Assembly (NCBI GenBank): GCA_002404095.1
Contig: DHJA01000232.1
Coordinates: 33,390-65,716 of the forward strand
Reading direction: 5' to 3'
DNA length: 32,327 nt
DNA from: Planctomycetaceae bacterium UBA4732
GTDB lineage: Bacteria; Planctomycetota; Planctomycetia; Gemmatales; Gemmataceae
Positions 1-8,059 of this stretch are shown one piece after another; the first letter of the stretch is position 1; every line of letters starts with the position of its first letter. Below the pieces are notes generated by a model that saw only the letters and a program-made list of their open reading frames with translations, did no database searches and was not told the DNA's origin. A program made the position numbers and the translations under genes.

Positions 1-25
1 CTTCGCTCGCGCTTCAGGCTTGTAA
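1..25. repeat. Partial copy of an intergenic palindrome arm
   Basis: The first bases of the window resemble the right arm of the hairpin at 5664-5717 (a CTCGCTCGCGCTTC core followed by a GTAA or GTAG end). This is probably the end of another copy cut by the window edge. It lies downstream of the minus-strand LolA-like gene that ends at 83. Confidence 0.4.
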
Positions 26-82
26 AGACCGGCGGGATGGTCGGGTTCGTTGCATCCGCGTTTATCCGTGGTCTATTCCCCT

Positions 83-1309
83 TCACGGAACCGCCGACAG
101 CGAAAACTCCACCAGCTTGTCGTTCGCCAGCGTGAACTCCAGCCCCAGCTTTCGGTAGCTCAACCGCGTCATTTGCTCCTCTTTTTCCGTCGCGTCCGAC
201 TCGCCGTACGCTTTGACGATGTCGGCGGACTTCGCGCCCATGCCGATGCCCTCCTTCGTCTTGCCCGCGAAGTCCGCAACCTTCACGACGAAGGTCGCCT
301 GCGTATAGCAGGTAATCATCATCACCCCGCGTCGCGGGCTAACGAGGACGGAATAGCCCCGGGACAAGTAATCCAATGCCATGCCCTTCTGATCGATTTT
401 GTCGGGCTCCCCTAGCTCCTTGATGACCTGTTCTTTCGTCATGCCGAACTTGACCTGGCCCAGCCCCACTTTCGGCTTCACCTCAGGGGCGGACCCCGCC
501 GCGTCCTCAACGCGATGGGCCGGCGCGGTCTCGACGCCTTCGGTTCGCAACGTGAAACCCGCCGGCGCCTCCGTCGAAAACAACTTCTTGTCGAAAGGCT
601 GGTCGAACTTCAAGTCCATCGTCATCTTGCGTCCCGCATGGGCGTCGTCTTTGTCCACGACTTCGAGCCGAACCGGTAGTTGCGACTTCGGCTCGACCCA
701 CACTTTTATCTCCTGCTCGATCTCGCCAAACGACGCTTTGCCGAGAAACACTTCGGTCGTCTGACCGTTCAGTTGTTCCCCCGGCAGCTTCTTCACTTCA
801 CTTTTGCGAATGTTCCGCAAAATCTCATACACATCGGTCGGCACGCGGTTGTAATAGCCCTTTATAAGCAACGCTTTTTTCTTGGCCGGATCGACGGCCA
901 GCGACTGCTCGCGCCGCGGGTCGATGACGTTGTAGCTGCCGTCTGCGTCTTCCATCCGCAGCCGGCCGTCACTCAACGCATACGCGGTTCCGGTTTGCGG
1001 TTTGCCATCCGAACCCTCCTGGGTAAAGGTGATAGTCAGTGACTTGGTCTGTTCGACTTTTTTTTGCACGTCGGCAAAGGCAAGGTTGCCGCCGCCGAAC
1101 GGACTGGCCAGCCAGAGGGCCAGCAGTACCACGGCGGCGACGGCGACCAGAGCGGCATAGCGGGTCATGGTGGGCACACTCCAAAAAGAAGGCGGTGGTT
1201 TCAGGTCGGCAAGTAGGGCGGCTCGCGTCCGATTCAAGGCGGTTTGCGGATCGGACGGCGGCGCGTCGGCCAACGCCTTCAGCCGGCGCAGAACTTCGGA
1301 TTCATCCAT
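83..1309 (-). CDS. Membrane-anchored LolA-like/anti-sigma-type protein with C-terminal BamE-like segment
   Basis: A 408-aa protein. Residues 1-45 are a soluble N-terminus, about 50-67 is one transmembrane helix, and the rest is extracytoplasmic. The part after the helix (starting LAFADVQKK, then a stretch rich in VWVEPKSQLPVRLE-type strands) resembles the LolA/LolB-like lipoprotein-sorting fold common in planctomycetes. Residues from about 285 to the end carry FGMTKEQVIKELGEPD, which resembles BamE/SmpA-type repeats. The ATG at 1309 was chosen because it overlaps the sigma-factor stop by 8 bases (ATGGATGA); the reading frame stays open for 50 more codons upstream, but these lie inside the sigma gene. 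Coupling to an ECF sigma gene, the short cytoplasmic N-terminus and the single helix suggest an anti-sigma role. No classic zinc-binding anti-sigma motif is visible, so this is inference. Confidence 0.8.
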   Translation of the reverse strand: MDESEVLRRLKALADAPPSDPQTALNRTRAALLADLKPPPSFWSVPTMTRYAALVAVAAVVLLALWLASPFGGGNLAFADVQKKVEQTKSLTITFTQEGSDGKPQTGTAYALSDGRLRMEDADGSYNVIDPRREQSLAVDPAKKKALLIKGYYNRVPTDVYEILRNIRKSEVKKLPGEQLNGQTTEVFLGKASFGEIEQEIKVWVEPKSQLPVRLEVVDKDDAHAGRKMTMDLKFDQPFDKKLFSTEAPAGFTLRTEGVETAPAHRVEDAAGSAPEVKPKVGLGQVKFGMTKEQVIKELGEPDKIDQKGMALDYLSRGYSVLVSPRRGVMMITCYTQATFVVKVADFAGKTKEGIGMGAKSADIVKAYGESDATEKEEQMTRLSYRKLGLEFTLANDKLVEFSLSAVP

Positions 1310-1802
1310 TGGGAATCTCCTCGCCCAGGCGACGCCGCAACCGGGCGACGCCCTTGGCGCACAAGGCGCGAACCTGATGCGCCGTTCTGCCCAGCAGCTG
1401 GGCGACTTCATTGGCGTCGAGCTGCTCCAGGTGGCGCAGCACGAGGCACAGCCGCACACTTTCGGGCAATTCGGTCAAGGCAATCAAGACCTGATCGAGT
1501 TCCTCGCGCTCCACCAGCTTCGCTAGCGGATCAAGCCTTGTAGCTTGGTCGGGAACCTCCCCCACTTCGCGGCGGCGGCGCCGTTTGCGGCGCCAATCGA
1601 ACGCCAGGTTGACCGCGGTGCGGACGGCAAACGCGGCAGGGTCGGTCGCGTTGCGGAAGCCGGCGGACGAACGCAGCCGTAGGAACAGTTCCTGCAACAA
1701 GTCGTCGGCCGCATCGGCGCGGAGCGTCAGCCGGGTCAGCAAGCGGTGCAACCGCCGGCCGTCGGTTTGGAGCAAATGAAGCAAGCCTGCCGTGGAATCC
1801 AC
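1302..1802 (-). CDS. ECF-type RNA polymerase sigma factor
   Basis: A 166-aa protein with the two-domain ECF layout. Region 2 lies at about residues 12-75 (DAADDLLQELFLRL, then AFAVRTAVNLAFDWRRKRRRR) and region 4 at about 102-158 (LTELPESVRLCLVLRH, then VAQLLGRTAHQVRALCAKG, the DNA-binding helix-turn-helix). It would direct core polymerase to an alternative promoter set. The start is GTG at 1802, with a GAGGG ribosome-binding site a few bases upstream. Its end overlaps the start of the next gene, so the two are translationally coupled, as is usual for ECF sigma/anti-sigma pairs. Target promoters cannot be read from the sequence. Confidence 0.9.
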   Translation of the reverse strand: MDSTAGLLHLLQTDGRRLHRLLTRLTLRADAADDLLQELFLRLRSSAGFRNATDPAAFAVRTAVNLAFDWRRKRRRRREVGEVPDQATRLDPLAKLVEREELDQVLIALTELPESVRLCLVLRHLEQLDANEVAQLLGRTAHQVRALCAKGVARLRRRLGEEIPNG

Positions 1803-1847
1803 GCGCCGCCCTCGCGGTTTCTACAATGAGGACGTTCGCCGAGGGCG

Positions 1848-2208
1848 AAGCGCAACCGGCGAGGGTGTTTTTGGTTTGCAACGCGCCATTCCTATCGGTG
1901 GCGCCAAGAACGTCGTGGCCAGCCTGTGGAAGGTGGACGACGAGGCGACGTCCGCGCTGATGAATCTGCTGTACTATCACCTGTGGGAGAAGGGTGAACC
2001 GCCGTTGGAGGCGCTGCATCACGCCCAGCTCGAGTTGTATCGCAATCCGCAGGACGTACCGGCGTTGGCGCGCGGCCGCGGCGCCGTGGACTGGGACGAG
2101 ACAGTGCAGACGGTAACGAAGGCGCCGGTTGACGCGAAGGAGACGCCGAAGCGTGCTGCGGCCGTCAAGGATTGGGCCGCGTTTGTGCTGTCGGGGGCGG
2201 GACGTTGA
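1848..2208 (+). pseudogene. CHAT-domain protease C-terminal remnant, copy 1
   Basis: This encodes the last ~120 residues of a CHAT (caspase-like) domain: GVFGLQRA, GGAKNVVASLWKVDDEAT, LYYHLWEKGEPPLEALHHAQLEL and the tail DWAAFVLSGAGR. The upstream part holding the catalytic His and the SACQTG cysteine is missing, so the fragment cannot be an active protease. It is about 92% identical (estimated by eye) in DNA to the copy at 3617-3977 and has the same orientation. The open frame can be pushed back to 1792, but that stretch is the start region of the divergent sigma gene. No start codon or ribosome-binding site suits the remnant. Confidence 0.8.
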
Positions 2209-2240
2209 ATGGTCTAGTAGCATCTCGGTTCTCTCGTTCT

Positions 2241-2270
2241 CTCGTTCCCAAACTCCTGTTTGGGAACGAG
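2241..2270. repeat. Perfect 13-bp palindrome with 4-nt loop
   Basis: CTCGTTCCCAAAC pairs perfectly with GTTTGGGAACGAG around a TCCT loop. Fragments of the same word (GGGAACGAGGG) recur just downstream at about 2284 and again near 8047, so this is a dispersed repeat rather than only a terminator. It could still stop transcription coming from the CHAT remnant. Confidence 0.75.
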
Positions 2271-2301
2271 GGTAACGAGGGTATGGGAACGAGGGTGCAA
2301 G

Positions 2302-2323
2302 CGTGAGAACCGGGGTTCTCACG
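2302..2323. repeat. 9-bp hairpin with CGGG loop
   Basis: CGTGAGAAC pairs with GTTCTCACG around CGGG. It lies about 80 bases upstream of the start of the hypothetical gene at 2404. There is no T tract, so a terminator role is doubtful. It may be a short dispersed palindrome or part of the 5' leader. Confidence 0.55.
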
Positions 2324-2403
2324 ATAGGCGGCAAAATCTCGCTGCGTTGGCGGGTGCTTCGCCGTCTAATCATTGTTCGGCCATGACTCGCCGGAGAGGA
2401 TGT

Positions 2404-3459
2404 ATGAGCCAGGACCGTGACCTCATCGACAACATCAAGACGCACTTCGCCCGTAAGTCGTCGGCTCAACTTCAGGAGATTATGCAGGCCAACGATCCGG
2501 AGCGCTGGTCCCTGGAAGCGATTGCGGCAGCCGGCGAAGTCTTCAAGGACCGCCTGGCCGGACGCGCCGAGGAACCCCAAATCGCCGAGGAGGAGCCGGC
2601 GCCGCCCCCCTACTATTATGTACCCGAAGAACTAGCTCTGGGCGTCCTTGTCAGCCTGCTGACCGGTCACCGGATCATTCCATACTACAGAACCAGGCCG
2701 GTCGAGAATCCCGACCGGCCGCTGCCATTCGGTCCTCGGGTGGCGTGGCTGGCGGTGGAGAACACCGATACCGAGGCGGTGGCGAAGGCTCTTGTCCTAC
2801 GGGGAGCACGGGACGCAACCTGGGCGGAGGGAGTGAAGGCGGCATACCAATCGTCCGTCTTCGTCACGCCGCCCCTGGGGGACTGGACCCTGGCAGTCAG
2901 CACCGCGCTATTCCCGCCTGACCGGGTTGAGGTATTCGTCAAACCGCTGCTGGAGCGGCTGAGCCGCCAGTTCGGGGACGCCCAGTACTTCTGCACGCAG
3001 CGGGACCTCGAGCTGCACGTCTGGGCGCGGGCGCGGCAGGGGCGGCTGGTCCGGGGCTACGGCTGGCTTGGTCAGAAGGGCCTTACCCTCTGGGATGAAG
3101 GCGCGCAAACGAAGGAAGAGCGCGACCTCGGCTTCCATTTCTTCAACCCGAGTTCCATATGCGAATCGCCAAAGCATGGGTCGAAGGAAGAGCCCGACGG
3201 CGGCGTCCATTTCATGAAAGGGCCGCTTTCGGAGGTCAAGCAGAGCGATAGCGGGGCGCGCAAGGATCTACCGCTTCCAAACGAGAGTTGTGTGATGCAA
3301 CTCGCCCTCCTTTGGAGCATTGATCCAACAACCTTGGACGAGGCGTACAAGGAACCGGCCGTGGGATTACTGGGCAGTGTTCCCTGGGCAAGAGCCGAAC
3401 CGGTCGATGAAGTTGACCGGGCAGGCGTCACGGCTTTCCGAGGTGGGAAATCCAGCTAG
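2404..3459 (+). CDS. Hypothetical 351-aa protein of a planctomycete-type family
   Basis: No enzymatic family is recognised with certainty. The N-terminus (DLIDNIKTHFARKSSAQLQEI, then DPERWSLEAIAAAGEVFKDRLAG) looks like a short helical domain. A proline-rich linker (EEPAPPPYYYVP) leads to a larger mixed domain (WLAVENTDTEAVAKAL, FVTPPLGDWTLAV, RLSRQFGDAQYFCTQRDLELHVW, GRLVRGYGWLG). No signal peptide or membrane helix is seen, so it is probably cytoplasmic. The ATG at 2404 is preferred over the in-frame ATG at 2383 because GGAGAGGA at 2393-2400 sits just upstream. The gene lies exactly between two direct copies of a CHAT fragment, which suggests insertion or duplication. Similar proteins are remembered from Gemmata-like genomes; that is recall, not a search. 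Confidence 0.75.
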   Translation: MSQDRDLIDNIKTHFARKSSAQLQEIMQANDPERWSLEAIAAAGEVFKDRLAGRAEEPQIAEEEPAPPPYYYVPEELALGVLVSLLTGHRIIPYYRTRPVENPDRPLPFGPRVAWLAVENTDTEAVAKALVLRGARDATWAEGVKAAYQSSVFVTPPLGDWTLAVSTALFPPDRVEVFVKPLLERLSRQFGDAQYFCTQRDLELHVWARARQGRLVRGYGWLGQKGLTLWDEGAQTKEERDLGFHFFNPSSICESPKHGSKEEPDGGVHFMKGPLSEVKQSDSGARKDLPLPNESCVMQLALLWSIDPTTLDEAYKEPAVGLLGSVPWARAEPVDEVDRAGVTAFRGGKSS

Positions 3460-3515
3460 CCGGCTCTGGGCAAGGGCGTGGATACCGTGTACATCTAACC
3501 CAATGGCCCGTATAG

Positions 3516-3977
3516 CGCGCCGACAGCGGCGTCCTCACCGGCGAAGCGGTGGCCGGGCTGGATTTGGACGGCATGGACCTGGCCGTGCTGTCGGCCTGCC
3601 AGACGGGATTGGGCGAGTCGGCGGCCGGCAAGGGCGTTTTTGGATTGCAACGCGCCTTTCATATCGGTGGCGCCAAGAACGTCGTGGCCAGTCTTTGGAA
3701 AGTAGACGACGAGGCGACCGCCGCGCTGATGAATCTGTTGTACTATCACCTGTGGGAGAAGGGCGAACCGCCGTTGGAGGCGTTGCATCACGCGCAGCTA
3801 GAGCTGTACCGCAATCCGCAGGGCGTGCCGGCGCTGGCGCGTGGTCGCGGCGCGGTGGATTGGGACGAGACGGTGCAGACGGTAACGAAGGCGCCGGTGG
3901 ATGCGAAGGAAACGCCGAAGCGGGCGGCGGCCGTCAAGGACTGGGCCGCGTTCGTGCTGTCGGGGGCGGGACGTTAA
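3516..3977 (+). pseudogene. CHAT-domain protease C-terminal remnant, copy 2
   Basis: This copy is longer than copy 1: reading back from GTG 3549, the frame gives SGVLTGEAVAGLDLDGMDL before meeting a TAG at 3513-3515. It keeps LAVLSACQTGLG, which carries the catalytic cysteine of the CHAT caspase-like fold, then GVFGLQRAFHIGGAK and the same tail as copy 1. The catalytic-His half and the usual N-terminal TPR repeats are absent. A short product from GTG 3549 (142 aa) is conceivable but would lack half of the active site. Treated as a pseudogene. Confidence 0.8.
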
Positions 3978-4041
3978 TCGTTCGCCCGTTCACGGAAGAA
4001 GCTGGAGTGCGCAAAAGATTCCGGCGCCTGGATCTGTCCGC

Positions 4042-4151
4042 CCCGCCGTCAACGGCGGGTCTACAAGCCGAAGCCCCGTAAACCGGGCTGAAAAACACTT
4101 CTCAGCCCCGTCCACGGGGCTTCGGCTTGTAGGCCCGCGTTTGAACGCGGG
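4042..4151. repeat. Nested palindromic element
   Basis: A 31-bp imperfect inverted repeat (4061-4091 and 4102-4132, core CTACAAGCCGAAGCCCCG) is flanked on each side by its own small hairpin (4042-4059 and 4134-4151, CCCGCC/GGCGGG and CCCGCG/CGCGGG). The set fills most of the gap between the CHAT remnant and the first cytochrome gene. The build, hairpin-arm-loop-arm-hairpin, resembles BIME-like REP clusters. It may form a strong transcript structure ahead of the cytochrome gene. Confidence 0.8.
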
Positions 4152-4233
4152 ACGTACAGATTCAGGTGCTAGGTTCAGTGCACATAGCCAATCGTTGCAG
4201 GACGCCATCTTTTGCTTGTTCTATTCTCGCTTG

Positions 4234-5646
4234 ATGAGGTGCGTCCCCGTGAACATTCGCAGCCTCGGCCGTTGGACCGTCGCGGCCGTCGGCCTTTCGG
4301 CCGTCGGCCTCGCGCCCATGCTGTTTAACCCCGCGCCTGCCGCTGTGGTGGCGCGCCGCGCCGCGTCCGCCGATGACGCCGGCTTTTCCGACTGGCGCGG
4401 CGTTAGTTCGTGTACCTCGTCGGCCTGCCATAACCAGGCCGGCGAAGGCAATTTCAAAGGCCGCGAATATGCCAAATGGATCGGCAAAGACCCTCATAAC
4501 AAGGCGTATCAAATCCTGTTCGACGAGCGCTCCGTGCGCATTCAGCAAAATCTCAACCGCTCCGAGCCTGGCGATAAACAGCTTTCCGCCAGCTGTAATA
4601 TCCTCTGTCTGCGCTGTCACGTCGCCCCGGAAGCCGAGAAGGTCGTGGACGCCTCGCCGGTCTGGTTCAGCGACGGCGTCGGCTGCGAAAGCTGTCACGG
4701 CGCCGCCGGCAAGTGGCTGACGGCCCACGTGCAATACGGATGGAAGGAAAAGAGTTTGAGCGAGAAGAAGAATGATGGTTTCACCAACACGAAAGACCTC
4801 GCCGTAAGGGCGAAAACTTGCATGGACTGCCACGTCGGCGGCGACCGCGCCGACGTGAACCACGATCTGTACGCCGCCGGCCATCCGCCGCTGCAATGGG
4901 AGTACAGCTCCTTTTTAGAGCGCTATCGTCCGTATCAACACTGGTCCGAAGCGGACGACCGCCGGCGCCACCCCGCCTACGAGGCGGAATCGTGGGCCGT
5001 CGGCCAGGCTATTTCGGCGCGGGCCGCGCTGCACCTTCTGGACACGCGCGCCGAAGAAGTGGCGAATGACCGTGAACATAAGCCGTGGCCGGAGTTCGCC
5101 GAGTACGCCTGCTCGTCGTGTCACCACGACCTGAAACAGCAACGTCCGCCGGCCCTGGGCCATAAGGCCGGTTCGCCCGCGTGGTCGCCGTTCGTGGACC
5201 TGACGACGTTGCTGCCCGAGCATCCGTCGCTGGCGACGCTCAACGAATTGCGTCAAACAATGGAAGGTCGAAGTCCGGATTCGCACCAAGTTTCACAAAT
5301 GGCTAAGTCGCTCGTCAAGGAATACGACGAATGGCTGAGGCGGTCGCGTCCGGAAACGGACTTCGGCCCTGATGCACTGCGCGAACGGTTGGAACTGCTG
5401 TCGGGCCCGGAGGGAGAGAAGATCGCCAAGGGCGGTTGGGACGACGCCCGCCAGCTTGCGCTGGCGCTTTCCGCCCATTATCGGTCGCTGAACGCCGTTG
5501 ATCCCGATCCGCGGCTGGGCGGTGCGGTGCGCGGGCTGGAGGGTCTGCTGCGTCTGCCGCCGCAGTGGGACACGCCGCCGCGCTACGACCCGGAGGCCAT
5601 CGTCAATGTCTTGCGGGATATCGACAATCGACTGAAAAATCGCTAG
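4234..5646 (+). CDS. Secreted multihaem cytochrome c (about five haems)
   Basis: A 470-aa protein. An N-terminal hydrophobic stretch (residues about 12-38, ending around AAVVARRAASA) looks like a Sec signal, so it acts in the periplasm-like space. Haem-binding motifs are CLRCH 125-129, CESCH 151-155, CMDCH 196-200 and CSSCH 293-297, plus an atypical CTSSACH at 60-66 (CX4CH spacing). HDLYAAGHPPL at 210-220 probably supplies distal haem ligands. The layout resembles the cytochrome c554-type multihaem family, so electron transfer is the likely role. The C-terminal ~170 residues are helical and haem-free. The start is ATG 4234; GTG 4249 is an alternative with a better GAGGTG upstream. A paralogue follows at 5758. 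Confidence 0.85.
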   Translation: MRCVPVNIRSLGRWTVAAVGLSAVGLAPMLFNPAPAAVVARRAASADDAGFSDWRGVSSCTSSACHNQAGEGNFKGREYAKWIGKDPHNKAYQILFDERSVRIQQNLNRSEPGDKQLSASCNILCLRCHVAPEAEKVVDASPVWFSDGVGCESCHGAAGKWLTAHVQYGWKEKSLSEKKNDGFTNTKDLAVRAKTCMDCHVGGDRADVNHDLYAAGHPPLQWEYSSFLERYRPYQHWSEADDRRRHPAYEAESWAVGQAISARAALHLLDTRAEEVANDREHKPWPEFAEYACSSCHHDLKQQRPPALGHKAGSPAWSPFVDLTTLLPEHPSLATLNELRQTMEGRSPDSHQVSQMAKSLVKEYDEWLRRSRPETDFGPDALRERLELLSGPEGEKIAKGGWDDARQLALALSAHYRSLNAVDPDPRLGGAVRGLEGLLRLPPQWDTPPRYDPEAIVNVLRDIDNRLKNR

Positions 5647-5663
5647 TAGTACACCGATCTACT

Positions 5664-5717
5664 AACCCGAAGCGCAAGCGAGGAATGCAGTCGAGCGCCT
5701 CGCTCGCGCTTCGGGTT
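5664..5717. repeat. 20-bp near-perfect inverted repeat between cytochrome genes
   Basis: AACCCGAAGCGCAAGCGAGG (5664-5683) pairs with its complement at 5698-5717 with one mismatch, around a 14-nt loop. The same core occurs in part at the start of the window. It lies in the 111-bp gap between the two cytochrome genes and may damp read-through between them. There is no T tract. Confidence 0.75.
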
Positions 5718-5757
5718 CGTAGGAACGCACCCTACGTCACCCTCTGGGAGCGATGTG

Positions 5758-7437
5758 ATGTCTATAATTCATGCGCGGCGGCTTCGGTTGGCGTCCGCCC
5801 TCGTCGTAGCGGCGGTCGCGGCTTGGGGCCTAATGGGGCACGGTGAGGCGAAAGACGATCCGCCCGCGAATGGCGGCATCCCCGTCGTCCCGCTAAGGCC
5901 GAGCGTTCAAGACGCCGGTCGGTGCAACGTCTGCCACACTTTCGGCACCCCGCCGGAAAGCACAGACCTCCAGCCGTTGTGTCGCTGCAACGAGCGAACA
6001 TTTTGGGAACAAAACGACAAGCACCAGGACGCTTACGTCCTTCTCGGCGGCGAGCGGGCTAAGCGCATCAACAAACTACGCGGCTCCGACGTCGCGCCTG
6101 AAAAAGATCAGGATTGTCTCGGTTGCCATAGCATGGTTTCCGTCAACCTACTGGCGAAGACGAAGATCGACGATAAGGTGATTGCGAAAGGGGTCAGCTG
6201 TCTCGCCTGTCATGGCCCCTGGAACAATTGGATCGATGTGCATGGAACTAGCGACGAAGAAACACGCAAGGCCTGGCGCAAACTGGATCGCACCTACAAG
6301 CAAGAAAAGTTCGGCATGACCGACCTTTGGGATCCGGTAAAGCGGACAAAAGTCTGTGCGTCGTGTCACATCGGCGACGCCGACCCGGATAAACATCGGC
6401 TGGTGACGCACGATATGTATGCGGGCGGGCATCCGCCGCTGCCGGCTTTCGAGACGGCCGTTTTCTGTAACAGCCTGCCGCGACACTGGCAGCTGATGAA
6501 CGAAAAAGCCCGTGAAATGCAGAAGGCCCAGTATCAGTGGGATCCGACGGAACTGGAGCAGACGAAGTTGGTGGTGGCGGGCGGCGCGGCGGCCTTCCGC
6601 GAGGCCGTCAACCTGTTGGCCCAAAAGGCCGAACAGGCCGACAAGGATAAACAAGTTCTCGACTTCGCCCTGTTCGACTGCGCCGCCTGTCACCACGATT
6701 TACACCAACCGAGTTGGCGCCAGGAGCGCGGCTACAACGGCGCGCCGGGCCGGCCGGGGCCGCGCTCGTGGTCGGCGGCCGTGATGGACCTGTGCAACTG
6801 GCAGGCGGCCGGGATGGACAAAGAGCGCGATCAGAAGTTCGCGGCCGATCTCAAGAACGGCGTCGCTTCTCTGTATCAGAGCTTCGGCCGGCGCCCGTTC
6901 GGCGATAACGCCGAGGTCAAAAAGACCGCCCAGGCTCTGGTCGCGTTGATGGACGATGAGTTGCTTCCCAAGCTGAATGCGCCGATGAAAACCGACGGGG
7001 CCCATGAATCGGCGTTTAGCAAAAAGGCGGCGCGGGAACTGTTGAAGCGTCTGGCCAACTCGGCCGCGAAGCCGGCGGCGGGCGCGACGCCGGATTATGA
7101 CGCGGCCCGCAGGACCGCATGGGCCTTTGAAGCGATTTACGACGACCTACGGCGGGCAGCCGAAGACTCCAAGGACGCGGAGGACATGCGTCTGAAGGAG
7201 AATCAGGCGGCCATTGTGGCGCAGCTTGCCAAGCTCGACGCGAGCTTAAACCTGAAGCTACCGAACGCGGGTGAAGGCGTTGCCGACGAGGAATATAAAA
7301 AAGACCCGGACAAAGTGAAGGAACACCGACGGGCCGAGATAGAGGACTTCCTGCCGCAGGTTTTGAAAGCGACGGCGGAGTACACTCCGGAAGAGTTTCA
7401 CAAAACCTTCGAGGAGATTGTGAAACTGCTGCCGTGA
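5758..7437 (+). CDS. Secreted five-haem cytochrome c, paralogue of the upstream gene
   Basis: A 559-aa protein. Signal peptide at about residues 8-32 (LASALVVAAVAAWGLMGHGEA). Five CXXCH sites: CNVCH 56-60, CLGCH 120-124, CLACH 148-152, CASCH 200-204 and CAACH 308-312. HDMYAGGHPPL (218-228) matches HDLYAAGHPPL in the upstream protein, and both have an HHDL after the last haem site, so the two are paralogues. The C-terminal half is helical, lysine- and glutamate-rich and haem-free. ATG 5758 is preferred to the adjacent GTG 5755; GGGAGCG lies just upstream. It is probably co-transcribed with the upstream gene and may form an electron-transfer complex with it. Donor and acceptor are unknown. Confidence 0.87.
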   Translation: MSIIHARRLRLASALVVAAVAAWGLMGHGEAKDDPPANGGIPVVPLRPSVQDAGRCNVCHTFGTPPESTDLQPLCRCNERTFWEQNDKHQDAYVLLGGERAKRINKLRGSDVAPEKDQDCLGCHSMVSVNLLAKTKIDDKVIAKGVSCLACHGPWNNWIDVHGTSDEETRKAWRKLDRTYKQEKFGMTDLWDPVKRTKVCASCHIGDADPDKHRLVTHDMYAGGHPPLPAFETAVFCNSLPRHWQLMNEKAREMQKAQYQWDPTELEQTKLVVAGGAAAFREAVNLLAQKAEQADKDKQVLDFALFDCAACHHDLHQPSWRQERGYNGAPGRPGPRSWSAAVMDLCNWQAAGMDKERDQKFAADLKNGVASLYQSFGRRPFGDNAEVKKTAQALVALMDDELLPKLNAPMKTDGAHESAFSKKAARELLKRLANSAAKPAAGATPDYDAARRTAWAFEAIYDDLRRAAEDSKDAEDMRLKENQAAIVAQLAKLDASLNLKLPNAGEGVADEEYKKDPDKVKEHRRAEIEDFLPQVLKATAEYTPEEFHKTFEEIVKLLP

Positions 7438-7462
7438 CCGCCTGCCAAAGTCCCGCCAGCTG

Positions 7463-7487
7463 CCCGCCAAACCTCGGATTTGGCGGG
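7463..7487. terminator. Possible terminator after the cytochrome pair
   Basis: CCCGCCAAA pairs with TTTGGCGGG around a 7-nt loop, 26 bases after the cytochrome stop. A pyrimidine-rich run (CTTTCCTTTCCC) follows about 18 bases later, too far for a classical intrinsic terminator. It may instead be another REP-like hairpin. Confidence 0.4.
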
Positions 7488-7525
7488 ACGGTTGGCGGGC
7501 TAATCTTTCCTTTCCCATTAAGGGT

Positions 7526-7600
7526 TTACGGCTCGCCCGCCAACCCGCCAAGCTCTACGCCACCCGGGGTTAGCGGGCGTATATCGCTTCGCCATTGCCG
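7526..7600 (-). pseudogene. Relic of an AAA ATPase 3' end
   Basis: Read on the minus strand this segment gives GEAIYAR, then after a one-base shift TPGGVELGGLAGEP and a TAA. This matches the C-terminus of the intact ATPase at 14936-16003 (GEATYGLP, TPGGAELGGLAG, TGA). The similarity extends past the stop: TTTACGGCTC followed by CCGCCAACCCGCCAAG occurs in both places. The rest of the gene is gone. It therefore forms, with the intact ATPase end, a pair of same-direction homologous ends on either side of the methylase-helicase block. Confidence 0.65.
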
Positions 7601-7623
7601 ATTTATCCCCTGGAGGCATGACG

Positions 7624-8003
7624 ATGACAGGGCATCCGATTTATCGCGTGACGTCGTTCCAGATTATGGGGCCTTACAGCCTTTGCGTGCAATTTGACGA
7701 CCAAACGGAACAAGGTATCGACTTTGAGCCGGTCTTGGCCGGGGAACTTTACCGCGCCCGCTGCGGGATTCCGCCCTGTTTCATCAAGTACGAATGGATC
7801 CCGAAGTGCATACCCTGGTTTGGCCGAACGGCGCCGACTTTGATCCGGCCACGCTCCACGATTGGCCAAAACAAGCGGAGGCGCTCTTGCGACGCAGGCG
7901 CGTCCGTGGGAACCGATGGATGCAGTTCCTTTTTGACGGCGATGCGACTGAGGAACGTCAGTGCCTGACCGTTCCAATGGGAAACGGCATCCGGTCCTTG
8001 TGA
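7624..8003 (+). pseudogene. DUF2442-family gene broken by a one-base deletion
   Basis: The first frame gives HPIYRVTSFQIMGPYSLCV, FDDQTEQGIDFEPVLAGELYRA. The second frame continues LRDSALFHQVRMDPEVHTL and VWPNGADFDPATLHDWP. Together they make a normal DUF2442 protein (a small domain often beside toxin-antitoxin or HTH genes). The break is at 7757-7760, where CCCG would restore the frame as CCCCG and give APLRDSALF, typical of the family. It is either a real null allele or a homopolymer sequencing error. Start: GGAGG at 7612-7616 is too close to ATG 7618 but well spaced for ATG 7624. The repaired product would be about 126 aa. Confidence 0.75.
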
Positions 8004-8059
8004 TGGCACCGAACGGACAATCGGGTCAGGCAAAAACAGGAGTTCGGGAACGAGGGAAA

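Noticed and set aside
1531..2580. 349-codon minus-strand frame covering the sigma gene start and a CHAT remnant
   Set aside because: Antisense of the CHAT remnant and partly a frame-shadow of the sigma gene.
3901..4233. N-terminal extension of the first cytochrome
   Set aside because: It would overlap the CHAT remnant and read through the nested palindrome; the signal peptide begins after ATG 4234.
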